Part shown: one piece after another, positions 1 to 5,781 of the stretch
Position numbering within the stretch: position 1 is the first letter of the stretch
How the letters are laid out: every line of letters starts with the position of its first letter
DNA from: Actinomycetes bacterium
GTDB lineage: Bacteria > Actinomycetota > Acidimicrobiia > Spongiisociales > UBA4744
Length of the DNA: 8,482 nucleotides
Assembly (NCBI GenBank): GCA_024641205.1
Contig: JAHEDM010000084.1
Coordinates: forward strand, 1-8,482
Reading direction: 5' to 3'
Translations under genes and position numbers: made by a program
Notes under the pieces: generated by a model
What the model was told of the DNA's origin: nothing
Seen by the model: only the letters and a program-made list of their open reading frames with translations
The model's database searches: none

Positions 1-573
1 GCTCTCCTCGTCGGGTCTTTGATGCTTGCGGTGGGCGTCATCGTTGCCCACTACGCACTCTTTCCGGCAACCGAGTTGATCGACGGCGTCGATGTGCCAC
101 TCCAAGTGGACTATCTGGGGTGGATTCCGCGCGGCTGGCAATGGGTAACCCTCGGGCAGATCATCGCTTTTGGCGGCTCGCAGCTCATGGTGGTTGGCTC
201 CCTCTTCCTGTGGTTCGTCGGCCGCAAGCTCACCTGGGCCCGGGCGACCTTCGGTGCCTTCATCGCCTGGATCGAATTGGTACTCCTATTCGGAGTGGTG
301 CCGTCTGAGTGGCTCAACCTGACTCAGGGTCCACTCGAGTTCACCTCGCAGCGGATCGCGTTCACCATCCCGGAATGGCTGGTGCTCGGCAACCAGGTCG
401 ATATCAGCTTCTCAGTCATCAAGGATGCCGTCTCCGGGGCGTACAACACGATCATGCTCGGCGTGGCGATTGTGTTCGCGTACAAGATCCAGGACTGGGG
501 CAAGAAGAAACCGGAAGCTGCCGCGGAACAGAAGCAGTCTGTGTACGGGCGACCCCTTGTGAAGGGCGACTGA
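1..573 (+). CDS. Polytopic membrane protein of unknown family, 5' end outside window
   Basis: I do not recognise the family. The frame is open to base 1 (visible residues before the first candidate start read ALLVGS), and a hydrophobic helix is already under way there. The true start is therefore probably upstream, and the TTG at 19 or ATG at 22 is unlikely to be the real one. About 190 residues are visible. Counting from the TTG at 19, hydrophobic segments lie at about 1-18, 42-67, 75-95 and 139-156. A roughly 40-residue loop at 96-138 contains the phrase VVPSEWLNL, and a Lys/Glu/Ala-rich soluble tail follows the last helix. The stop at 571-573 is one base before the ferredoxin start, so the two genes are almost certainly co-transcribed and may be translationally coupled. 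Position at the head of a cytochrome b/Rieske operon suggests an integral subunit or assembly factor of that complex. This is inference from context. Confidence 0.75.
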   Translation, partial: ALLVGSLMLAVGVIVAHYALFPATELIDGVDVPLQVDYLGWIPRGWQWVTLGQIIAFGGSQLMVVGSLFLWFVGRKLTWARATFGAFIAWIELVLLFGVVPSEWLNLTQGPLEFTSQRIAFTIPEWLVLGNQVDISFSVIKDAVSGAYNTIMLGVAIVFAYKIQDWGKKKPEAAAEQKQSVYGRPLVKGD

Positions 574-574
574 C

Positions 575-1027
575 ATGGCACGCACAGACGTCTGGTTCGA
601 AACCCCGCCCTTTCGCGATGATTACCAACTGGCCCTCGTCGATACCGAGTACGTCCAGCAAGGTTTGCGTCCCAAGCAATTCCTCCACATCGATCAATCC
701 GAATGCATCCTCTGCGAAGGCTGCGTCGATATCTGTCCATGGAAGTGCATCTTCTACCTATCGACTGCGGCCATTGCCGAGGCCCACGGGGTCGCCAATC
801 CGGCCGATGACGAAGAGGCTTTCGGGTTCTTTGTGGTGGATGAGTCAGAGTGCACCCGGTGTCAGCTGTGTATCGACCGGTGTCCGACCGGTGTGATCAC
901 CCTCGGGAAGTTCGCCGGGTCGGTCGCCGATGAGGCCATCGAGGCCGGACTCTACGAAGCCCCCTGGGCCGTAGACACAGGACAGCGCGATTTCAAGAAC
1001 GGTTACGCCTACGGCGTCCGCTGGTAA
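575..1027 (+). CDS. 2[4Fe-4S] ferredoxin-type iron-sulfur protein
   Basis: The 150-residue protein carries two classical CxxCxxCxxxCP cluster motifs. The first uses Cys44, 47, 50 and 54, with an additional Cys58 in CPWKC. The second uses Cys93, 96, 99 and 103. This predicts two [4Fe-4S] clusters, each bound by three Cys of one motif and the fourth Cys of the other, as in bacterial-type ferredoxins. The cluster motifs are separated by an acidic insert of about 35 residues. A 40-residue N-terminal arm and a C-terminal tail of about 45 residues make it longer than a free 55-80-residue ferredoxin and more like a subunit of an electron-transfer complex. No signal peptide or membrane helix is seen, so it should sit in the cytoplasm. 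The ATG at 575 has a purine-rich GAAGGG at 561-566. It lies between a membrane protein gene and cytochrome b, so it may carry electrons into or out of that complex; the partner is inferred. Confidence 0.93.
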   Translation: MARTDVWFETPPFRDDYQLALVDTEYVQQGLRPKQFLHIDQSECILCEGCVDICPWKCIFYLSTAAIAEAHGVANPADDEEAFGFFVVDESECTRCQLCIDRCPTGVITLGKFAGSVADEAIEAGLYEAPWAVDTGQRDFKNGYAYGVRW

Positions 1028-1042
1028 GGGAAGGACACAACG

Positions 1043-1816
1043 GTGGCAGACGGAGATAAGACGAGCCTCGCCGACCGGGTGGGTGAGGTTGGAGAAAGGG
1101 TTCGCAATAGCCAGGCCTGGGAGAGCATCTTCCGGCCCGGTTCACCGTTCAAGAAGGGGTACACAGACAGCCCCCGGAACCGTTCCTATGTGATCATGAA
1201 CAACGTGCTGTATCACCTGCACCCGGTGAAGGTGAAGCGGCACGGGGTGAGGCTCTCCTACACACTCTGCCTGGGTGGCCTGAGCTTCTTCCTTTTCATA
1301 CTGCTCACGATCACCGGCATCTTCCTCATGTTCTACTATCGGCCGACCGTGCCGGCCGCCTACGCCGACATCGAGGCCCTCTCCACCAGTGTTGCTTTTG
1401 GGTCGCTGGTGAGGAACATGCACCGTTGGGGTGCCCACTTGATGGTGCTCACGGTGTTTCTGCACATGTCGCGGGTGTTTTATCACGGCGCGTACAAGCC
1501 ACCCCGCGAGTTCAACTGGGTGGTCGGGGTCGTCCTCCTTCTCCTAACGTTGTTGCTCTCCTTCACCGGGTACCTGCTCCCCTGGGACCAGCTGGCCCTG
1601 TGGGCGGTGACCGTTGGCAGCAACATGGCCGGCTTTGTGCCCGTCTTCGGCGACCAGGTCAAGTTCGCGCTGCTGGGCGGCGTTGAGGTCACCGGCAGCA
1701 CCCTTCTCCGCTTCTATGTGCTGCATGTTCTGTTCCTGCCGTTCATCATCGTGATCTTCATGGCCGTCCACTTCTGGCGGGTCCGCAAAGATGGCGGGAT
1801 CTCGGGACCCCTCTAA
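1043..1816 (+). CDS. qcrB: Cytochrome b6-type protein (N-terminal cytochrome b domain) of a Rieske/cytochrome b complex
   Basis: The 257-residue protein is the four-helix, diheme half of cytochrome b. A hydrophilic N-terminal arm of about 70 residues precedes hydrophobic helices at about 72-98, 128-147, 158-178 and 224-246. Heme ligands are His127/His141 and His228/His243. The spacings of 14 and 15 match cytochrome b6, and MHRWG, GYLLPWDQ and the C-terminal GISGPL are typical of the b6 family. Cys76 in LCLGG aligns with the Cys that attaches the extra heme c(i) in b6f and Bacillus-type complexes, so such a heme is predicted. It would oxidise and reduce quinones in the membrane as part of a Q-cycle. 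The GTG at 1043 is preceded by GGGAAGGA. The reading frame ends where subunit IV begins in the usual family, so this is a naturally split cytochrome b and not a truncation. Confidence 0.96.
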   Translation: MADGDKTSLADRVGEVGERVRNSQAWESIFRPGSPFKKGYTDSPRNRSYVIMNNVLYHLHPVKVKRHGVRLSYTLCLGGLSFFLFILLTITGIFLMFYYRPTVPAAYADIEALSTSVAFGSLVRNMHRWGAHLMVLTVFLHMSRVFYHGAYKPPREFNWVVGVVLLLLTLLLSFTGYLLPWDQLALWAVTVGSNMAGFVPVFGDQVKFALLGGVEVTGSTLLRFYVLHVLFLPFIIVIFMAVHFWRVRKDGGISGPL

Positions 1817-1820
1817 GGAG
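1815..1820 (+). promoter_or_regulatory. Shine-Dalgarno AAGGAG fixing the subunit IV start at 1827
   Basis: AAGGAG overlaps the stop codon of the cytochrome b6-type gene and lies 6 bases before the ATG at 1827. The in-frame ATG at 1791 lies inside the preceding gene and has no comparable site. The 1827 start is therefore preferred; it also gives a protein that begins directly with the MPDIPE repeat module. Confidence 0.8.
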
Positions 1821-1826
1821 AGCCAC

Positions 1827-3029
1827 ATGCCTGACATCCCAGAGCATCTTCTCCGCAGGTCTGCCGAAGCACGCGCCGAGGCGCTCGGCGTTCCGCTGGA
1901 GCAAGTGCTGGCCGAGATGGGGCTGACGGGCGAAGGGGAGACGCCTCCCGCGACTCTCGAGGAGGTCACCTTGCCGGTGCAGCCGGCCAACCCTGATACC
2001 ACCATTCCTGAGGACCTGCGGGCTCGGGAAGCCGCCGCTCGCCAAGCAGCGGTCGATGAGTTCGAAGCCAAGGCCACGCCTGCTCCGCCTGCCTCACCTG
2101 TTGTCACCGGTGCGCCCGAGGAACCGGCTCCGGTGGTTGAGGTGCCGGCCCCGGTGGTTGAGGAACCGGCTGCGGTGGTTGAGAAACCGGCTGCGGCTGC
2201 GGCGGCTGCGGCGGGGTCGAAGATCCCGGAGGCGTTGTTGCGTCGTTCGGCGGAGGCGAAGGCGAAGGCGACGGGGCGTCCGGTTGAGGAGATTCTGGCT
2301 GAGATGTCGGGTGGTGCGCCTGCGGAACCGGCTCCGGTGGTTGAGGTGCCGGCCCCGGTGGTTGAGGAACCGGCTGCTGCTGCAGCGGTTGCTGCTCCTC
2401 CGACCGGGGAACCAACCGCGCCTGCCCAAGCGCCGGCTCCCGACGGAGACCGGACCACGACCATTACTGCGCCACCCGTGGCGGCCCCTCAGGGCACACC
2501 GGAAGGGGTTCGCCCTCAGCGCCTCCTCACCGTCGTGCGAGCCAAGGCGATCCAACAGGTCAAAGCCGAACCCACCGACAAGGTGAGCGTCTGGCCCCAC
2601 CTGCTGCTCATCGAGTTCGTTGCCCTCCTCGGAGTCACTGCGTTTCTCACCGTCTTGAGCGTCATTCTCCAAGCTCCGCTGCTGGATCTGGCCAACTTCA
2701 ACCTGACTCCCAACCCGTCCAAGGCGCCCTGGTACTTCCTCGGTCTGCAGGAACTGCTCTCCTATTTCGATCCACAAATAGGAGGAGTCATGGTGCCGAC
2801 GGTGGTCGGCCTGATTGGCGTGATGGCGATTCCCTACGTAGACCGCAATCCGTCCACCAAGCCTTCGGATCGTAAGTTCGCCATCATGTTTTTCACCTTC
2901 TTCCTGGTCGCTTCGGCGACGGTGACCGTGCTCGGGGTGCTGTTCCGGGGTCCGGGCTTCAACTTCAGCTATCCATGGTCAGACGGCATCTGGTTTGACG
3001 ATCTCAAAGACTGGATCTCCTTCGAATGA
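1827..3029 (+). CDS. Cytochrome b subunit IV-type protein (C-terminal cytochrome b domain) with repeat-rich N-terminal extension
   Basis: The 400-residue protein has two parts. Residues about 250-400 are a PetD/subunit IV-type domain with three helices (about 257-281, 318-337 and 350-373). It contains a quinol-site motif in which the family's PEWY is replaced by APWY (residues 300-303, followed by FLGLQELL). This half completes cytochrome b with the gene upstream and contributes to the quinol oxidation site. Residues 1-250 are not found in ordinary subunit IV proteins of about 160 residues. They hold a helical module at 4-31 (IPEHLLRRSAEA...), a degenerate copy at about 60-80 (IPEDLRAREAAA...) and a strong copy at 133-160 (IPEALLRRSAEA...). 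Linkers rich in Ala, Pro, Val and Glu join them, including 7-residue repeats of the type EPAPVVE. The extension has no signal peptide and should lie in the cytoplasm ahead of the first helix. Its role is unknown; docking or tethering is inference. The stop overlaps the Rieske start as ATGA. Confidence 0.93.
   Translation: MPDIPEHLLRRSAEARAEALGVPLEQVLAEMGLTGEGETPPATLEEVTLPVQPANPDTTIPEDLRAREAAARQAAVDEFEAKATPAPPASPVVTGAPEEPAPVVEVPAPVVEEPAAVVEKPAAAAAAAAGSKIPEALLRRSAEAKAKATGRPVEEILAEMSGGAPAEPAPVVEVPAPVVEEPAAAAAVAAPPTGEPTAPAQAPAPDGDRTTTITAPPVAAPQGTPEGVRPQRLLTVVRAKAIQQVKAEPTDKVSVWPHLLLIEFVALLGVTAFLTVLSVILQAPLLDLANFNLTPNPSKAPWYFLGLQELLSYFDPQIGGVMVPTVVGLIGVMAIPYVDRNPSTKPSDRKFAIMFFTFFLVASATVTVLGVLFRGPGFNFSYPWSDGIWFDDLKDWISFE
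2120..2173 (+). repeat. 54-bp perfect direct repeat, copy 1, in the subunit IV extension
   Basis: These 54 bases recur identically at 2324-2377, an offset of 204 bases (68 codons), so the reading frame is kept. They encode the Pro/Ala/Val/Glu linker with heptapeptide units EPAPVVE and VPAPVVE. Bases immediately outside on each side differ between copies. An internal 21-bp periodicity continues after this copy (EPAAVVE, KPAA). Confidence 0.95.
2324..2377 (+). repeat. 54-bp perfect direct repeat, copy 2, in the subunit IV extension
   Basis: Identical to 2120-2173. It follows the second strong IPEALLRRSAEA module just as copy 1 follows the first part of the extension, so module plus linker form a larger duplicated unit. 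Perfect identity over 54 bases suggests a recent duplication or ongoing gene conversion. Confidence 0.95.
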
Positions 3030-3901
3030 CCACCACGCAGATCCTCATCGTCTCTGTAGGTGCAGTGTGCTTGCTGGCTGCTGTTGCCGCGTTCGTGATC
3101 GCATACCGGCGGGGCGGGGAAAAGACAATCGACTGGCGGTCGGCTCTCTCCAAGGAAACCCTCGCGGCGGATGTGTCGGAGGCCGGTGCACCTCTTCTGA
3201 CTGCGCCCGCCCAACCCGAATCCGAACCGATCGAAGAGCAGGTGGAAGCGCTCGAGGAGGCTCCCCCCGAAGTCGAGCCCCTCGTAGCCGTTTCCGTTGC
3301 CGAGGTTCAGCGAGTGGAAGAGATCTCACCAGAGGAAGCAGGCGTAACCCGCAGGCAGTTCTTCAACCGGGCGTTGCTGGCGACCTGGGGTGGATATCTT
3401 GGTCTGATGGGAATCTCCATGCTCGCCTTCATGTGGCCGAAACTGTCCGGCGGGTTTGGGAGCAAGGTAGATGCGGGTTCAGTCGAGGACATCCGCGCTC
3501 AGGTCTTTCTGCCGGACGGATCCGTGCAACCGCTCTTCATTCCCGATGCACGTGCCTACATCATGCCGTTCGACGAAGTTGCCGGACCGCAGTTTGAAGG
3601 CAAAGGCGTTGTGGCGGGCGGCTTGACGGCCCTCTGGCAGAAATGTGTTCACCTGGGGTGCCGGGTGCCCTGGTGCGCCAGCTCACAAGGATTCGAATGC
3701 CCATGTCACGGATCGAAATACAATTTCGTTGGCGAATACCAGGCGGGCCCGGCGCCCCGCAACCTGGATCGATTCGTGGTTGAGGTCACCGCTGACGGGC
3801 GCTTCATCATCGACACCGGCTCGGTCATTCAAACCCCCCGGGCAACCGTCAAGACCGTTGCCTATCCGCAGGGTCCCAACTGCGTGGCGATCGGGGGATA
3901 G
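3026..3901 (+). CDS. qcrA: Rieske [2Fe-2S] iron-sulfur subunit with Tat motif and extra N-terminal helix
   Basis: The 291-residue protein ends in a Rieske domain. Box I is CVHLGC (Cys207 and His209 bind the cluster, Cys212 is the disulfide partner). Box II is CPCHGS (Cys225 and His228 bind the cluster, Cys227 completes the disulfide). It takes electrons from quinol at the cytochrome b site and hands them to the cytochrome c encoded next. The N-terminal half has a membrane helix at about 5-27, an acidic Glu/Pro/Val/Ala-rich linker at about 60-105, a twin-arginine motif TRRQFF at 108-113, and a second helix at about 117-137. This fits actinobacterial QcrA proteins, in which an earlier helix is inserted by Sec and the last, Rieske-bearing helix is moved by Tat. 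The ATG overlaps the previous stop (ATGA at 3026-3029), indicating translational coupling. All cluster ligands are intact. Confidence 0.97.
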   Translation: MTTTQILIVSVGAVCLLAAVAAFVIAYRRGGEKTIDWRSALSKETLAADVSEAGAPLLTAPAQPESEPIEEQVEALEEAPPEVEPLVAVSVAEVQRVEEISPEEAGVTRRQFFNRALLATWGGYLGLMGISMLAFMWPKLSGGFGSKVDAGSVEDIRAQVFLPDGSVQPLFIPDARAYIMPFDEVAGPQFEGKGVVAGGLTALWQKCVHLGCRVPWCASSQGFECPCHGSKYNFVGEYQAGPAPRNLDRFVVEVTADGRFIIDTGSVIQTPRATVKTVAYPQGPNCVAIGG

Positions 3902-5344
3902 GTGGAGATCAGCACCCTCGTTATCACCGTCGCGGCCCTGGCCGCAATTGCCTGGCTGGCCTTCCTGGTGGCCAACAGCATGCGCGGCCGCGGGAAAGAA
4001 GAGGTCGCTCCCAATCTGGCGCCCGGAATCACCGACGACACGCTCGAGTCCAAGCGATTGGACAAGACGCTCGCCTCGGCCGTCGTGCTCTCAGGGATCC
4101 TGGCCCTCTCGCTGCCCATCTACTTCGTCGGTGAGCAGAGCCGCCAGGATGGATTCGTAGAGGAGTTCGACCAAGTGGCCCTCGAACGGGGCGCCCACCT
4201 GTATGGAGAGTTTCAATGCGGTAACTGCCATGGCGTCGATGGCGGCGGAGGCGTGGCATCGTACGTGGACAAGCGGAGCGGCATCAGTGTCGCCTGGTCG
4301 GCTCCTGCCATCAACACGGTGTTCTACCGCTACACACCCGAGGAAGTGAGATTCTGGCTCGTCTACGGGCGGGCCAATTCGCCGATGCCGGCCTGGGGCC
4401 TTGCCGGTGGCGGCCCGCTAAACGATCAGCAAATTGATGAATTGATGGAGTATCTCCAGTCCGCCGATTTCTTGCTACCTCAGGACGACGCCCTCCTGCT
4501 CATCGAGCCGTCTGTCAATCAGGCTCTCTCGCGCCTGGAGACGGCCGACACCGTCATGACAGACGCCATCACCGCCCAGAATGACCTCGTTGAGGCGATT
4601 CAAGCGGCGCCCGGTCAGGTGGAACGAGCCGAAGCGCTTGCGGCCCGAGCCGCCCAGGCCCTGAAGGAGGCGGGAGAAGGGATCGACGTTGACGGAGACG
4701 GTCTTGCGGACCGGATCGAACAAGAGTTGACCGCCATCTTCGCCGAAGCAGGCGACGCTCTCGGCGATCCGGCACTGGTCGTCGTCCTCAATCCCGAAGC
4801 GGCCCAGACGGGTGCAGGCGAAGCGGACCTCGATCTGGCCCACCGGGCCGTTGCCGCGCTCGAGACTGTTGCCGCCAAGCTGCGTGTCACCGCCGACAAC
4901 CAGGAAAAGCTCCTCTCGCAAGCGCTGGCCGGTGTGGCGTTTCTCGAGCAGGCGCAGCAAGACAAGAAGTGGGAGATCGACATCGCGGCCGTGGCAGACG
5001 CCACCTTCAGTGGAGATCGTGAGGCGGCCGATAGGGCGGTCGGGCTTTTCAATGCATACTGTGCCCGCTGTCACACCGCCGGCTATTCGGCCGGTATCCC
5101 GCAGACCCTGTCGGTGGGCTCGGGAGCCTTAGGACCTGCACTGTGGAACGGGCGTCCCAACGTGCAATTCCTCAGTGCGCCGGACATGGTGACGTTCATC
5201 ACCAAAGGTTCTGAGAACGGCGTGGCGTACGGGGTCAATGGAGTTGGTTCGGGTCGGATGCCTGCATTCGGTCCGGTGCTTGCGATCGAAGACCTGGAAC
5301 TGGTAGTGCAGTATCTGCGTGGCGACACGCTGACGGGGGACTGA
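3902..5344 (+). CDS. Membrane-anchored diheme cytochrome c with long inter-heme insert
   Basis: The 480-residue protein has two CxxCH heme c sites, CGNCH at 106-110 and CARCH at 387-391. Plausible axial Met ligands are Met162 in NSPMPAWG and Met453 in GRMPAFG. Each heme therefore sits in a separate class I-like cytochrome domain (about 88-190 and 375-475). Hydrophobic helices at about 5-24 and 57-77 anchor it, with both heme domains expected outside. Between the domains is an Ala/Glu/Gln-rich helical stretch of about 185 residues, probably coiled coil, interrupted by a calcium-loop-like motif DVDGDGLADRIE at 262-273. It is the likely electron acceptor of the Rieske protein and so plays the role of actinobacterial QcrC, though that protein has its heme motifs closer together. 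The GTG start at 3902 follows the Rieske stop with no gap; GGGGGA just upstream may serve as ribosome site. Confidence 0.95.
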   Translation: MEISTLVITVAALAAIAWLAFLVANSMRGRGKEEVAPNLAPGITDDTLESKRLDKTLASAVVLSGILALSLPIYFVGEQSRQDGFVEEFDQVALERGAHLYGEFQCGNCHGVDGGGGVASYVDKRSGISVAWSAPAINTVFYRYTPEEVRFWLVYGRANSPMPAWGLAGGGPLNDQQIDELMEYLQSADFLLPQDDALLLIEPSVNQALSRLETADTVMTDAITAQNDLVEAIQAAPGQVERAEALAARAAQALKEAGEGIDVDGDGLADRIEQELTAIFAEAGDALGDPALVVVLNPEAAQTGAGEADLDLAHRAVAALETVAAKLRVTADNQEKLLSQALAGVAFLEQAQQDKKWEIDIAAVADATFSGDREAADRAVGLFNAYCARCHTAGYSAGIPQTLSVGSGALGPALWNGRPNVQFLSAPDMVTFITKGSENGVAYGVNGVGSGRMPAFGPVLAIEDLELVVQYLRGDTLTGD

Positions 5345-5345
5345 G

Positions 5346-5705
5346 ATGCGGGAATTGCTCAGAGAGATTCTTTCGGCCAACCTGGCAGTAACCGGTGTTT
5401 TGCTGACCCTGGCCGCGATCGCCGTCTTCTTCGGAACGATCTACCTGTTGAACTGGACCAACCTCGGCAAGAAGCTGGCATTTCTAGTGGTCGGGGCCGC
5501 CACCTTCGGCTGGATGTCGATCAACAGTTTGCTTTTTGTCTTGTATGCCCCGCGTGGACCGCGTCCGGCCGACTTCGAGGGTCTCAACGCGTTTGAGATT
5601 CGCATCATCCCGCTCACGTTCATGCTGGCTTCGCTGATCCTGTTCGCGATGTTCTTGACCGCGCTGAACCGATTCGAAGAAGAGCAAGAGCGCGAAACGG
5701 TGTGA
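5346..5705 (+). CDS. Small three-helix membrane protein of unknown function
   Basis: I do not recognise this 119-residue protein. Three hydrophobic helices are predicted at about 13-35, 42-66 and 86-106. A polar segment between helices two and three includes YAPRGPRPADFEGLNAFEIR, and the C-terminal tail is strongly charged and acidic (EEEQERE). The ATG at 5346 is one base after the stop of the diheme cytochrome c gene (TGA, then G, then ATG), so it is the last gene of the operon. This placement suggests a small accessory subunit or assembly factor of the cytochrome b/Rieske complex, but nothing in the sequence itself shows a redox role: there are no Cys residues and only scattered charged residues in the helices. 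Confidence 0.85.
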   Translation: MRELLREILSANLAVTGVLLTLAAIAVFFGTIYLLNWTNLGKKLAFLVVGAATFGWMSINSLLFVLYAPRGPRPADFEGLNAFEIRIIPLTFMLASLILFAMFLTALNRFEEEQERETV

Positions 5706-5781
5706 GAGCCTGCTGAGCAATACAGGTCACAGATCTCGGAGCGCCCGGCCGTTGGCGATAACGGCATCACTCGGCAGGCTC
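5706..5781. terminator. Possible bidirectional termination region between convergent genes
   Basis: Two nested inverted repeats lie between the convergent operon end and rex. The outer arms are 5706-5717 and 5770-5781, 12 bases pairing with a single G-U wobble; the right arm and the last base of the left region overlap or border the end of rex. The inner hairpin is GCCGTT at 5748-5753 with AACGGC at 5760-5765 and a 6-base loop. There is no T-tract on either strand, so it is not a textbook intrinsic terminator. Confidence 0.4.

Noticed and set aside
1791..1826. Upstream ATG for the subunit IV gene
   Set aside because: It lies inside the cytochrome b6 coding region and lacks a ribosome site, whereas AAGGAG sits 6 bases before the ATG at 1827.
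2120..2377. CRISPR-like interpretation of the direct repeats
   Set aside because: Only two exact copies, in frame within a coding sequence, with a 150-base spacing that encodes a protein module.
1544..2464. A 306-codon minus-strand open frame rich in Ala, Gly, Ser and Thr
   Set aside because: It is the antisense shadow of the GC-rich repeat region in the subunit IV gene; its repeats mirror the plus-strand repeats and it has no domain or ribosome site.
2056..2586. Arg/Leu-rich plus-strand frame and similar Arg- or Pro-rich minus-strand frames over the same repeats
   Set aside because: Low-complexity composition is produced by reading the GCC/CCG-type repeats out of frame; the subunit IV frame continues without break through them.
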